DNA from: Acinetobacter silvestris
GTDB lineage: Bacteria; Pseudomonadota; Gammaproteobacteria; Pseudomonadales; Moraxellaceae
DNA length: 64,000 nucleotides
Reading direction: 5' to 3'
Assembly: GCF_002135235.1 (NCBI RefSeq)
Contig: NZ_NEGB01000002.1
Span: forward strand, 1 to 64,000
Shown: in pieces, positions 1-8,939 of the stretch
Position numbering within the stretch: position 1 is the first letter of the stretch
How the letters are laid out: the number at the start of each line of letters is the position of its first letter
Made by a program: the position numbers and the translations under genes
The notes under the pieces: model-generated
What the model was told of the DNA's origin: nothing
Databases searched by the model: none
Seen by the model: only the letters and a program-made list of their open reading frames with translations

Positions 1-903
1 AATCCACACAAGTTGTTCTTCATAAGCTCTTAATGATCTTCTTGCTGATTCGTCATCAGCAAGCTAGGTCGGCTATACTACCCTCTTTCGAGAGAAAGTC
101 AACTGGTTTTGCTTAACTTATTTTCTAATAAATCATTTTTTAATCAAACCCTAAAATCTCTTTCGAAAATCTTAATAACTCAATCAACTTATTGATTTAT
201 CAGAGGTTTTGTTTAACATCACCGCCGATGGATGTGCATTCTACAGCATTTCAGAACCAACACAACCCCCTTTCTTAATTAATTTATTCAGGTGGGTGTT
301 TTTTCTACCAATTTGATAAAAAACTGGATTTTTCACCTATTTTTTGAGCATTTTTAATAAAAATTTCTACGTTTTTTGCATTTCTTAAGATTTTATTATT
401 TTGCTTTATCTATATAAATGACCAATTACTGTACCTCTCTATCGAAAATCCCCTCATTTTCTTGATTCTTATTGCACTCAATAATTTCTACATCTACTGA
501 ATAAGCTTTCTAGACCATCAAAATGGCATCTACATAACATTTAGCCAAAGCTTGAAAGTAAGAAAGCTCAAACCATTTCTACAACACTACCTAAATGTTG
601 TTTTACTTTCATTGCTCAACTTATAGTTATGTAGTCACATTAAGATTCTTATAAAGGAAATATTTACAGATCATTTCTACCCATGCATCTCTTTGGGCAT
701 CATCTTTATACACTTTCTTAGACTTTAAATAGAAATTTACTATCCCAACTTTAGATATAGCTCAAATGAAAGTAACGCTCTTTTATAATTTTTACTGTTC
801 ACAAGTAGTACTTCCGCCCAAATTAGACCTCATACTTTATTAACATCATTTCTTACATTAACCACAACATTCTTATTCCATTTAAATGACATTAGTTAAA
901 AGG
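1..903. other. Gene-free region upstream of a probable rRNA operon
   Basis: No plausible open reading frame is visible in either direction over 900 bases of very AT-rich sequence. The leftmost hundred bases resemble an rRNA operon promoter and leader pointing out of the window on the minus strand. Read on that strand, the segment near 1-30 contains acaacttgtgtgga, similar to the acaatctgtgtggg segment in the leader of E. coli rRNA operons. Short motifs like ctctttcgaaa recur near 85, 160 and 440, possibly remnants of promoter-like elements. Beyond that I see nothing I can support. Confidence 0.5.
75..102 (-). promoter_or_regulatory. Putative strong sigma-70 promoter, probably of an rRNA operon
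   Basis: On the minus strand there is TTGACT (97-102), a 16-base spacer and TAGTAT (75-80), followed by a GC-rich discriminator (agccgacc). A near-consensus -35 with a GC-rich discriminator is the hallmark of stringently controlled rRNA promoters. The transcript would leave the window to the left; the rRNA genes themselves are not in view, so their identity is inferred. Confidence 0.6.
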
Positions 904-1644
904 TTAATCATGTTCTATTTTTTGAAACTCGCGAATTGAAAGTTCATTGACTTGACCACGCCAAATCCATTTCAAATGACTCTCAGCAAAACTATCCCCG
1001 TCAAACCAAAAAAATACACCTTCCATCATTTCAGGCCAATCTGACTGGTTAATTTGATTTCGCCCTGAAATTAACGCAATGATTGCAGCTAAAATTGTGT
1101 CATGACTTACAGCTAAACTTAAACCATTTGCATTTAAAGGATGTGTTTCATAAATAAGCTCCAATACATCAACAACTCCACGAATAGGATGTTTCATTCC
1201 TGGCAATGCATTATTCACAAAACTATTAATAAAGCCTAATGCGCCTTGCTGACGAAAATAAGGTGCCGCTTGTTTGATGTCCAAGACAAAACTACCAGGT
1301 TCAACCAACAAGCCTTTTTCGACAATTTCAATATGATGGGTATTATTTTCTATAGAGATATGATCAGCACCCTGAATCATCAAAGCAGCAGTATCGACAC
1401 AACGTTGAATTGGACTTGAAATACAGTGCTGAATACTGCGATCGGTATGATCAATTAAATAAGCTCCCCAAGATTGTGCTAAATCCCGCCCTTGTGGTGT
1501 AAGTTGTAAATCATAACCTGCCAATCCCTGACCACTCACCACTTCACGTATCGAATGACGCGTAAATAAAGTCACAGGTGTCTGAGCATCAGGCAACAAC
1601 TCAATGGCTTTCAGCATACTTTTGGGTAAAAATTCAAGCGACAT
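904..1644 (-). CDS. Histidine phosphatase family protein
   Basis: This 246-residue protein has the signature of the histidine phosphatase (phosphoglycerate mutase-like) superfamily. The N-terminal TRHSIRE matches the family RHG/RHx motif carrying the phospho-accepting histidine. A second conserved histidine lies near the C-terminus in AVSHDTILAAI, where the family has its second catalytic His. Conserved arginine-containing SSPIQRCVDTA fits the SxxxRxxxTA motif in between. No signal peptide or membrane segment is apparent, so it is probably cytoplasmic. It lies 60 bases downstream of cysQ on the same strand and could be cotranscribed with it. The substrate cannot be read from the sequence. Confidence 0.8.
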   Translation of the reverse strand: MSLEFLPKSMLKAIELLPDAQTPVTLFTRHSIREVVSGQGLAGYDLQLTPQGRDLAQSWGAYLIDHTDRSIQHCISSPIQRCVDTAALMIQGADHISIENNTHHIEIVEKGLLVEPGSFVLDIKQAAPYFRQQGALGFINSFVNNALPGMKHPIRGVVDVLELIYETHPLNANGLSLAVSHDTILAAIIALISGRNQINQSDWPEMMEGVFFWFDGDSFAESHLKWIWRGQVNELSIREFQKIEHD

Positions 1645-1704
1645 ATCGACTCAATTTTAAGATTTTCAGCATTTCACACTATAGCATGTAGATCAAATAC
1701 AATC

Positions 1705-2556
1705 TCAAAACATCATATTGCTTAAAGCATCCATCGCAATTTTACGACTTGCTTCATCTCTAAATGCAATAAAACCTTTATTTAGTACAGTATCTCTTTG
1801 ATTATAAGTAAATGGCAGCGCCTTTAAACTCACAACACCTCCACCAATACTCTCTAATAAACCCTGCCCTGAACTGGTATCCCATTCCGACGTCGGATGA
1901 AATCGTGGATAAATATCGATTGTGCCTTCGAGTATCATACAAAACTTATAAGCACTGCCTGCTTCACGACGAATTACTGGATAATCTTGCTCGATATAAT
2001 CAATATAATCCTGATATTTGGGATTCCGACTATTATGGCTTAATCCAACTTGAATCGTATCCAAAACTGTAGGGTTGACTTTACTATAGCACTCCCAAGT
2101 CTTTTGGCTGAATGAATACCTATATGGCAATTCAGTTGTATAGCCTAAATACATAACTTGCTCTGTGGGCACAACAATAATAGAAAATATCGTTTGATGG
2201 TTCTGGATTAGACTTAAATTGATCGTAAACTCATCCCGCTTATGGATAAACTCTTTAGTACCATCCAAAGGATCAAGCATCCAGCAGACATCCCAAGCAT
2301 GGCGCTGAGAATAATCACTTTCTTCCGATAACACAGGAATATCAGGTGTCATGACTGCCAGTTGTTCGAGCAAATATGTATTTACTTTTAGATCTGCTTG
2401 CGTCACAGGAGAATGATCATCTTTTTGATGAATATCAAACTCACTTCCTGCACAATAATTTTGGTACTCATTTAACAAAATCTGACTAGCCTGAGCCAAA
2501 ATTGGAACCAATTGTAAAATTTGTTGATCTTGCGGTGTTGGAGTTGTAATAAACAT
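1705..2556 (-). CDS. cysQ: 3'(2'),5'-bisphosphate nucleotidase CysQ
   Basis: CysQ removes the 3'-phosphate from 3'-phosphoadenosine 5'-phosphate, recycling the by-product of sulfate assimilation. The 283-residue protein carries the metal-binding motifs of the inositol monophosphatase-like family: a glutamate pair in PVLSEES, the DPLDGTKEF motif, and the C-terminal WDTSSGQGLLESIGG, where the aspartate completes the metal site. The length is slightly above the E. coli enzyme. The chosen ATG is preceded by AGGT about eight bases upstream. No other sulfur genes are near, so the assignment rests on the motifs alone; another phosphatase of the same family is the main alternative. Confidence 0.88.
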   Translation of the reverse strand: MFITTPTPQDQQILQLVPILAQASQILLNEYQNYCAGSEFDIHQKDDHSPVTQADLKVNTYLLEQLAVMTPDIPVLSEESDYSQRHAWDVCWMLDPLDGTKEFIHKRDEFTINLSLIQNHQTIFSIIVVPTEQVMYLGYTTELPYRYSFSQKTWECYSKVNPTVLDTIQVGLSHNSRNPKYQDYIDYIEQDYPVIRREAGSAYKFCMILEGTIDIYPRFHPTSEWDTSSGQGLLESIGGGVVSLKALPFTYNQRDTVLNKGFIAFRDEASRKIAMDALSNMMF

Positions 2557-3100
2557 TAATTAAACCTATATTTACGTCCAATGCAGATATAAAGCGTATA
2601 TGCTCTTCATTTGGAATAGTTCAAGCCTTATCCAGAATTGACTCACCACAATAAAAATTAGCTTTTGTTCAGTATTGTTAAAATTTAAACCATAATTTTA
2701 ACATATCCAAAAAAATAACTCTTTTTATCCATTTAAAGTTCTAAATGAAAAATATGACTAAGTAAAATGCCACTTTTAGTTAAATAGCATTGAAATACTT
2801 AAATAAATAGATTACGAAAAACCACACACAAAGTCTCATTACTTGTATTCAGATGACAAAAACTAGACCTCACACAACAAAAACCTCATAAATTACACAA
2901 AAATTTAAATTAATAGATTGTATGTTTATTTATTTCGTGTATTCTACTGCTTGACTACAAAATAGTTTTGTTTCAGTAAATCTTTTAGTATTTTCGCAGT
3001 TTTATTCATAATCCTTCGTTTTTCAGATTTTATGTTCCACTCTATTTCCATGTTAACTATTGGTCAATAGACCCAAATTTTAAATTATTAGGATATTATT
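2557..3100. other. Long AT-rich region upstream of the cold-shock gene
   Basis: This 544-base stretch separates divergent cysQ and the cold-shock gene and holds no credible open reading frame. The right part probably contains the cold-shock promoter and an extended 5' untranslated leader, as is common for cspA-type genes. A weak promoter-like pair TTGTAT / TATTCT is present near 2919-2946, and a short inverted repeat CTATTG-GT-CAATAG sits at 3057-3070, about 30 bases before the start codon. Confidence 0.4.
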
Positions 3101-3310
3101 ATGTCTAACACTGTTAAAGGTACTGTTAAGTGGTTCAACGAAACTAAAGGTTTTGGTTTCATTCAACAAGAATCAGGTCCAGACGTTTTTGCTCATTTCA
3201 GCGAAATCTCAAGCTCAGGTTTCAAAACTTTGCTTGAAGGTCAACAAGTAGAATTTACTGTTGGTCAAGGTCAAAAAGGCCCTACAGCGACTAACATCGT
3301 TGTTCTATAA
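3101..3310 (+). CDS. CspA-family cold-shock protein
   Basis: This is a 69-residue single-domain cold-shock protein, an RNA/DNA chaperone that binds single-stranded nucleic acid and melts secondary structure. Both nucleic-acid binding motifs are intact: KGFGFI (RNP1) near residues 16-21 and DVFAHFS (RNP2) near 29-35. N-terminal [16 protein letters not shown] is typical. The start codon follows TAGGA with good spacing. It is monocistronic, with its own terminator close downstream. Several paralogues usually exist in Acinetobacter, so I give no specific symbol. Confidence 0.95.
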   Translation: MSNTVKGTVKWFNETKGFGFIQQESGPDVFAHFSEISSSGFKTLLEGQQVEFTVGQGQKGPTATNIVVL

Positions 3311-3350
3311 TTTGAATATCATTTATTTTAAATAAATGATTCAAATAGAA

Positions 3351-3377
3351 AAAAGCACCTTATAGGTGCTTTTTTTT
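3351..3377 (+). terminator. Rho-independent terminator of the cold-shock gene
   Basis: Stem AAAAGCACC / GGTGCTTTT with a five-base TTATA loop, followed by a run of eight Ts. A second, AT-only inverted repeat lies just before it (about 3311-3345). The remaining 270 bases up to yrfG show nothing else. Confidence 0.9.
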
Positions 3378-3646
3378 ACGTCTCAAATTCCCAATAATGA
3401 ACCCATTTTAAAATACACCCTCTCTTATTTTTCCATCTTATTAGTATTTTGAGTTTCTCGAAATGCAAAATTGTTTGCTTTTAAACACGAATCACTCAAG
3501 GGTGCCACTCCACCCCAATATGAATACGCTATAATTTTAAAAATAGAGTTCCAACCAAAAGTCATTTGCACATGATTTTTATTAAAACAGACACAAACCT
3601 GATTAAACCCTGAAATGCTTTAAAATACATTGAGTACTTTTACACT

Positions 3647-4333
3647 ATGAAACCGATACTTTTTTTTGACATGGATGGTACGCTCCTTGACTTGGCCTTT
3701 GATGATTTAATTTGGAATCACAAACTTCCAGAACGCCATGCTTCCACACATCAATATTCACCAGCAAAAAGCCTAGATATTTTGCAGGCTTTTTATCAAG
3801 AGCATAAACACACCCTGTCATGGTATTCATCCAAATATTGGACATCTAAAGTGGGGGTAGATGTACTACAACTACAATATGAACATAAAGAAAAAATTGC
3901 ACCACGCACTGGCTGCTTTGAACTACTAACAATACTCAAAGAACAAGGCTATCGCTGCTGGCTACTTACCAATGCAGATAACGCAGGCTTACAGTTAAAA
4001 CTTGAAAATGTTGATTTAAGCCCTTATTTTGAAGTAATGATCAGCAGCGAAGACATCGGTTACTCTAAGGAGTTTGTGGAATTCTGGCAAATTCTTCAGG
4101 AAAAACATCCTTTTGATCCTGAACATGCTGTATTAGTAGATGATACAGCACCAGTACTACAGGGTGCTGAAAAGTTTGGAATTGAAAATTTGGTGACTAT
4201 CTTACAACCTTCTAGTAGCAAAGCCGCTCGAAATGCGCTAGAACTTGAATATCCTGCAATTCAAGATTTAACTGAGCTTTTAACTTATTTAGATTCCATC
4301 CAACTCAAGGAAATCAATGTCAAAACAGCTTGA
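3647..4333 (+). CDS. yrfG: HAD-family hydrolase, probable GMP/IMP nucleotidase YrfG
   Basis: This 228-residue protein belongs to the haloacid dehalogenase superfamily. Motif I is FDMDGTLLDL at residues 7-16 with the nucleophilic and acid/base aspartates. Motif II is LLTNAD in the middle, and the C-terminal acidic motif is VLVDDTAPVL. Insertion of a helical cap between motif I and II fits subfamily IA. The stop of this gene overlaps the start of hslR by 17 bases. The yrfG-hslR pairing is also found in E. coli, and that context supports the YrfG call. Substrate preference for GMP/IMP is known for the E. coli protein and only inferred here. Confidence 0.82.
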   Translation: MKPILFFDMDGTLLDLAFDDLIWNHKLPERHASTHQYSPAKSLDILQAFYQEHKHTLSWYSSKYWTSKVGVDVLQLQYEHKEKIAPRTGCFELLTILKEQGYRCWLLTNADNAGLQLKLENVDLSPYFEVMISSEDIGYSKEFVEFWQILQEKHPFDPEHAVLVDDTAPVLQGAEKFGIENLVTILQPSSSKAARNALELEYPAIQDLTELLTYLDSIQLKEINVKTA

Positions 4334-4745
4334 ACAACAACCTATTGAGTCTATGCGCGTAGACAAATGGCTTTGGGCCGCCCGCTTTTTTAAAACTCGC
4401 TCTATCGCTAAAGATGCAATTGAAGGTGGTAAAGTCCATCATCTAGGTGAGCGCGTCAAAGTCTCTAAAGAAATTCATGTCGGTATGGAGTTAACCCTTC
4501 GACAAGGTTTTGATCAAAAAACCATTGTGATACAAGCTCTCTCCAATGCACGCGGTAGCGCCCCAATAGCCCAACAACTATATACAGAAACTGAAGCCAG
4601 TATTGCACGACGAGAGTTGCTTTCCACGCAAAGAAAATTGCATAATCTTGCTCGACCTGAGCATCGGCCAAGCAAGAAAGATCGTCGCGACATCAGCAAG
4701 TTTAGACAAGAAAATGATCAACAATGGTCTGCTTTAGATGATTAG
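4317..4745 (+). CDS. hslR: Ribosome-associated heat shock protein Hsp15
   Basis: Hsp15 binds free 50S subunits carrying a stalled nascent chain and takes part in recycling them. The 142-residue sequence begins with an S4 RNA-binding domain: RVDKWLWAARFFKTRSIAKDAIEGGKV covers the characteristic start near residues 14-41. A lysine/arginine-rich C-terminal tail follows (HRPSKKDRRDISKFR), as in E. coli Hsp15. Translation is likely coupled to yrfG because the genes overlap. A general S4-domain protein is the only alternative. Confidence 0.9.
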   Translation: MSKQLEQQPIESMRVDKWLWAARFFKTRSIAKDAIEGGKVHHLGERVKVSKEIHVGMELTLRQGFDQKTIVIQALSNARGSAPIAQQLYTETEASIARRELLSTQRKLHNLARPEHRPSKKDRRDISKFRQENDQQWSALDD

Positions 4746-4905
4746 CTTCAGCAAAATAGTTAGTGCGACAAAACATGTCGTCCTAATAAAAATAAGCATA
4801 GAACAGAGATATTTTTTCTGTCACTATAACTGCCGTGGACAAAGACTGAATTAAAGACATCCACTTCAATTATTAGTGATATTACATCGTTTTGAGGTTT
4901 ACGAG

Positions 4906-5949
4906 ATGGATGACAACAAAAGCAAGGCACTTAATGCAGCCCTAAGCCAAATTGAAAAACAATTTGGTAAAAATACAGTAATGCGTTTAGGTGACAATAC
5001 CGTTCTAGCCGTTGAAGCTGTTTCTACAGGTTCTTTAACGCTTGATATCGCATTAGGTATTGGTGGTTTACCGAAAGGCCGTATCGTTGAGATTTATGGC
5101 CCTGAATCTTCAGGTAAAACAACAATGACTTTGCAGGCCATTGCACAATGCCAAAAAGCAGGTGGTACCTGTGCTTTTATTGATGCTGAACATGCTTTAG
5201 ATCCTCAATATGCACGTAAATTAGGTGTCGATCTAGATAACCTACTCGTTTCACAACCTGACAATGGCGAACAAGCACTCGAAATTGCAGATATGCTCGT
5301 ACGCTCTGGTGCAGTCGATATGATCGTTGTCGATTCCGTGGCAGCACTCACCCCAAAAGCTGAAATCGAAGGCGAAATGGGTGACTCGCATATGGGTTTA
5401 CAAGCACGCTTGATGAGCCAAGCATTACGTAAAATTACAGGTAATGCTAAACGTTCAAATTGTATGGTTGTCTTCATTAACCAAATTCGTATGAAAATTG
5501 GTGTGATGTTTGGAAGCCCTGAAACTACTACAGGTGGTAATGCACTTAAATTTTATGCCTCTGTACGCTTAGATATTCGTCGTATTGGACAAGTTAAAGA
5601 AGGTGATGAAATTGTCGGTTCAGAGACCCGCGTTAAAGTCGTAAAAAATAAAATGGCACCTCCTTTCAAAGAAGCGCTGTTCCAAATCTTATATGGTAAA
5701 GGTGTGAATCAACTTGGTGAATTAGTTGATCTTGCTGTTGCTCAGGAATTCGTACAAAAAGCAGGTGCTTGGTATTCGTATCAAGGAAATAAAATTGGTC
5801 AAGGTAAAAACAATGTGATTCGCCATTTAGAGGAAAACCCTCAAATTGCACAAGAGCTTGATAAACTCATTCGTGAAAAGCTATTAACACCGATCACTGC
5901 ACCAATTGAAGAAAAAGATGAAGAAGAACCAGATCTTTTAGACGCTTAA
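4906..5949 (+). CDS. recA: Recombinase RecA
   Basis: RecA forms the nucleoprotein filament that drives homologous recombination and DNA repair. Walker A is GPESSGKT at residues 65-72, and the ATPase core and the L2-region [25 protein letters not shown] are intact. The acidic C-terminal tail ([13 protein letters not shown]) is typical of Acinetobacter. The frame extends upstream to a GTG at 4876, but ATG 4906 has GAGG eight bases in front and yields the conserved N-terminus [13 protein letters not shown], giving 347 residues. recX follows after about 250 bases behind a strong terminator. No CTG-N10-CAG type LexA box is visible upstream, in line with the absence of a canonical LexA system in Acinetobacter. 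Confidence 0.98.
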   Translation: MDDNKSKALNAALSQIEKQFGKNTVMRLGDNTVLAVEAVSTGSLTLDIALGIGGLPKGRIVEIYGPESSGKTTMTLQAIAQCQKAGGTCAFIDAEHALDPQYARKLGVDLDNLLVSQPDNGEQALEIADMLVRSGAVDMIVVDSVAALTPKAEIEGEMGDSHMGLQARLMSQALRKITGNAKRSNCMVVFINQIRMKIGVMFGSPETTTGGNALKFYASVRLDIRRIGQVKEGDEIVGSETRVKVVKNKMAPPFKEALFQILYGKGVNQLGELVDLAVAQEFVQKAGAWYSYQGNKIGQGKNNVIRHLEENPQIAQELDKLIREKLLTPITAPIEEKDEEEPDLLDA

Positions 5950-5963
5950 ATTTCATGAGCAAT

Positions 5964-5988
5964 AAAAACGCCTTTCGAGGCGTTTTTT
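5964..5988 (+). terminator. Rho-independent terminator of recA
   Basis: Ten-base-pair stem AAAAACGCCT / AGGCGTTTTT closed by a TTCG tetraloop and followed by Ts, 15 bases after the recA stop. It separates recA from recX. Confidence 0.93.
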
Positions 5989-6201
5989 ACGCATCCCAAA
6001 TCTAACCTTTATAAAACAGGTATAACTCCGAAAGCAATTTGCATCAACAACCATCATATTTAAGCAAAGCCTATATCGCTTTAAAAAAGCATTAGACACC
6101 CCATTTTCACACAGCCATGTGCAAATAAAACAGACCTATCTTATGCGGTACGTTAAAATACAGTGATATTTTCAAGATAATAGTGATTTAAAAGTAGTCC
6201 A

Positions 6202-6804
6202 ATGGAAAATTCAAAATTCCCCAAATTGCTTAATTACGATGCATTAAAACAACAGTTTAATGAAACGAATTTAGACCCTTCAGAAGAACCAGCAGAATTT
6301 TCCAATGAGGACAATGAGCTTCGTTTTGACGACCAAGAACAGCCTCAAAAACCACCTAGACTTACAGGAACACGACTACGCTCATATGCCTTTGCAACAC
6401 TTACACGCAAGGAATATTCGAAAGTTGATCTCATTGAAAAATTAACATGCTATGCACAAAATAGAGATGAAGTAATTGAACTTGTTGAAGAACTTGCAAG
6501 AGAAAATTACCAAAGTGATCAACGTGTTGCTGAAATGCTATTACGCAGTCAAATTCGCAAAGGTAAAGGACCCAATAGTGTCAAAATGGCACTACGCGCC
6601 AAAAACCTAGACAAAGCATTAGTGCATGAAGATATTCGAGAAATTGATTGGTATGAACAAGCCTATCAACTCAAAGTTAAAAAATATGGAATAGAAGTGA
6701 CCAAAGACCCTAAAATCAAAGCCAAACAGATTCGTTTTTTACAGTATCGAGGATTTGACATGGATGTAATTATGAAAGCAATAACAAGAAAAGAAGATAA
6801 TTAA
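6202..6804 (+). CDS. recX: Regulatory protein RecX
   Basis: RecX binds RecA filaments and modulates their extension and activity. The region from about residue 55 to the end is recognisable: LRSYAFATLTRKEYSKVDL, the RKGKGPNSVKMALRAK segment, and the C-terminal KIRFLQYRGFDMDVI-type repeat. The protein is 200 residues, longer than the roughly 150-170 usual in proteobacteria. The excess is an acidic, probably disordered N-terminal segment of about 55 residues. It lies downstream of recA but is separated from it by a strong terminator, so it likely has its own promoter or depends on read-through. Confidence 0.9.
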   Translation: MENSKFPKLLNYDALKQQFNETNLDPSEEPAEFSNEDNELRFDDQEQPQKPPRLTGTRLRSYAFATLTRKEYSKVDLIEKLTCYAQNRDEVIELVEELARENYQSDQRVAEMLLRSQIRKGKGPNSVKMALRAKNLDKALVHEDIREIDWYEQAYQLKVKKYGIEVTKDPKIKAKQIRFLQYRGFDMDVIMKAITRKEDN

Positions 6805-6830
6805 AGTAGGATATAGAAATTTATAATTAT

Positions 6831-6934
<104 letters not shown>

Positions 6935-6992
6935 AGGGCTACCATTACAAGAACAGAGTATAGAGATTTTTTTATTTCTTGCAAGCCTGTAT

Positions 6993-7202
6993 TTACCATT
7001 TAAGCAAGTTATTCATTCGTTTGATTATTTCTTCATCATCAAAAACATTTGGTTTTTTGATGATATCAAGAATAATAGTTTTACTGAGATCCCCCTCTCC
7101 ATTATTCATACAGAAATATGAGAAGATTGTAAAAGCCACTTGCAATTCATTGATGAGCCGTTTTAAATGATGCAATATCAATGTTTTTCGAAAATCTATC
7201 AT
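6993..7202 (-). CDS. Possible small hypothetical protein or gene remnant
   Basis: A 69-residue open frame between ffs and cpoB, on the minus strand. The C-terminal half (LSKTIILDIIKKPNVFDDEEI onward) has the charge pattern of a real helical protein, but the start lacks a clear ribosome-binding site and I recognise no family. It could be a genuine small protein, the tail of a decayed larger gene, or chance. An overlapping plus-strand frame (6979-7170) looks less protein-like. Low confidence. Confidence 0.3.
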   Translation of the reverse strand: MIDFRKTLILHHLKRLINELQVAFTIFSYFCMNNGEGDLSKTIILDIIKKPNVFDDEEIIKRMNNLLKW

Positions 7203-7255
7203 TTAAAAATTATAGATCGTGTTCGAAACCGCTTTTACGAGATGGGTACACAATT

Positions 7256-8071
7256 ATGCTCAAACAGCATGCTTTTTTTTCACTAGCATTACTCAGTTCA
7301 GCATCACTCTATGCGATTCCTATTGAATCTAGAGGCTTAAGCGACTCTACCGCAAATCCTCCTGCAATGAATATACCAGCACCGATTGCTGGTAATATGA
7401 ATTGGGATTTAATTCAAAAAAATCAACAATTAGAAAACCAAGTTCGAGAATTACGTGGGAAAATTGAAGAACAAGATCATGCCATTGATCAACTTAACAA
7501 AGAACTCACCAATCGCTATACCGATCTAGATCAACGCTTAGAATTACTGCAACAGAAAATTGATCCAGAAGAGACACAGCCTGAAGCTGATGCACAAAAT
7601 AATGGAACACCACCAGCCACATCTACAATAGCACCAACTATACCCACCCCACCTCCAAGCCCATCAACTACCAATCAAGCAACCAATACAAATACGGTAG
7701 CAGAGCAAGAAAAAGCTGCTTATACGATTGCACTTGATGCTTATAAAAAAGGTGGTGCAAAACAAGCAATTGCACCAATGCAAAACTTTATTAAAAACAA
7801 CCCGAACAGTGCCTATACGGGGAATGCTTATTTTTGGTTGGCTGAATTCAATCTAGCCATTGAACCACCCAATTATACAGAAGCCAAAAAAAATTATGAA
7901 ATTGTAGCCGCAAAATTTCCACACTCTATAAAAGCACCACGTGCCTTATATCAACTTTATAGCATTGCTAAAGACGTGAACAAAAATATACAAACCGCAA
8001 ATGTCTATAAAAATAAATTATTAACCACCTACCCAAAATCAGAAGAGGCAGGTTATTTTAAAAAGTCCTAA
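7256..8071 (+). CDS. cpoB: CpoB/YbgF-type cell division coordinator
   Basis: CpoB is a periplasmic protein that links peptidoglycan synthesis with Tol-Pal-driven outer-membrane constriction. The chosen ATG gives an N-terminal signal peptide ending near SLYA-IP; the frame extends upstream to 7181 but that extension has no signal character. Then come a coiled coil of about 50 residues (QKNQQLENQVRELRGKIEEQ and on), a Pro/Thr/Gln-rich linker, and a C-terminal TPR region of about 120 residues (AYFWLAEFNLA). This order is the YbgF/CpoB architecture. No tol or pal gene is adjacent, unlike in E. coli where cpoB closes the tol-pal operon. Confidence 0.83.
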   Translation: MLKQHAFFSLALLSSASLYAIPIESRGLSDSTANPPAMNIPAPIAGNMNWDLIQKNQQLENQVRELRGKIEEQDHAIDQLNKELTNRYTDLDQRLELLQQKIDPEETQPEADAQNNGTPPATSTIAPTIPTPPPSPSTTNQATNTNTVAEQEKAAYTIALDAYKKGGAKQAIAPMQNFIKNNPNSAYTGNAYFWLAEFNLAIEPPNYTEAKKNYEIVAAKFPHSIKAPRALYQLYSIAKDVNKNIQTANVYKNKLLTTYPKSEEAGYFKKS

Positions 8072-8102
8072 AGTCATATTACATTATTTTTATTTAGCAA
8101 AA

Positions 8103-8128
8103 AAAAAGACATCATCAGATGTCTTTTT
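8103..8128. terminator. Bidirectional terminator between cpoB and lpxA
   Basis: Eleven-base-pair stem AAAAAGACATC / GATGTCTTTTT with an ATCA loop. T-runs occur on both strands, so it can end cpoB (plus) and the lpxA operon (minus). Confidence 0.9.
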
Positions 8129-8150
8129 ACAATCGCAATCTTGAGCAAAA

Positions 8151-8939
8151 CTAGCGCACAATCCCGCGCTTTGAAGCTTCTAATGAATCAATCAACAATT
8201 GAACTTCAGCAACCTCAGGCAGGATCTCTGCACGAATCTGATCAATAGCTTGTCCCGTGGTCAAATTGGACTTATAAATCAGTTTAAATGCTTCTCTTAA
8301 ACCTTGAATAATATTCTTCGACCAACCTTTACGTCGCATACCTTCAATATTCATACCAAATGCATGTGCTGGATTTCCAGAAACCATGACATAAGCAGGA
8401 ACATCTTTCAGAATAAGCGAAGCACCGCCAATCATACTATATGAATCTATGGTACAGAATTGGTGAATACCTGAGTTACCACCGACAATCACATAATTAC
8501 CGATACGAACATGTCCAGCAACACCGACATTATTCGCAAAGATATTATGATCACCCACCACACAATCATGTGCGATATGTGTATTGACCATCAATAAATT
8601 ATGACTACCAAGCTTAGTCAAGCTTTGATCTTGAACAGTGCCACGATGCAAACTGCAATGTTCACGAATTTGGTTATGATCACCAATTTCAAGCCAAGTC
8701 TCTTCGCCTTGATATTTTAAATCCTGACAAACTTCACCAATACTTGCGAACTGAAATATTTCATTCTGTTCGCCAATACGGGTAAATCCTCCAACAACAA
8801 CATGCGAATGAAGTTTCGTTCCTGCACCAATAGTGACATTTGGACCAATAACGGAATAAGGTCCAATACGTACATCAGGTGCAAGAACTGCGGTTGGGTC
8901 AATAATTGCGGTTGGATGAATTAAGTCGTGATTACTCAT
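8151..8939 (-). CDS. lpxA: UDP-N-acetylglucosamine acyltransferase LpxA
   Basis: LpxA transfers a 3-hydroxyacyl chain from acyl carrier protein to the 3-OH of UDP-GlcNAc, the first step of lipid A synthesis, in the cytoplasm. The 262-residue protein has left-handed beta-helix hexapeptide repeats through its first two thirds (TAIIDPTAVLAPDVRIGPYSVIG and on), with the catalytic histidine in NTHIAHDCVVG. A C-terminal helical domain (GWSKNIIQGLREAFKLIYKS) follows. It is the last gene of the lpxD-fabZ-lpxA group, and its ATG overlaps the fabZ stop by four bases, implying translational coupling. Confidence 0.97.
   Translation of the reverse strand: MSNHDLIHPTAIIDPTAVLAPDVRIGPYSVIGPNVTIGAGTKLHSHVVVGGFTRIGEQNEIFQFASIGEVCQDLKYQGEETWLEIGDHNQIREHCSLHRGTVQDQSLTKLGSHNLLMVNTHIAHDCVVGDHNIFANNVGVAGHVRIGNYVIVGGNSGIHQFCTIDSYSMIGGASLILKDVPAYVMVSGNPAHAFGMNIEGMRRKGWSKNIIQGLREAFKLIYKSNLTTGQAIDQIRAEILPEVAEVQLLIDSLEASKRGIVR

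Noticed and set aside
1812..2072. Plus-strand frame of 86 codons inside cysQ
   Set aside because: It lies wholly opposite a strongly conserved gene, has no ribosome-binding site and no recognisable protein pattern.
4876..4905. Upstream GTG start for recA adding ten residues
   Set aside because: ATG 4906 has a proper GAGG site and the conserved N-terminus; the GTG extension does not.
4746..4905. LexA-type SOS box before recA
   Set aside because: No CTG-N10-CAG or close variant is present.
6979..7170. Plus-strand frame of 63 codons between ffs and cpoB
   Set aside because: It overlaps the more protein-like minus-strand frame and has low-complexity Ile/Ser composition.
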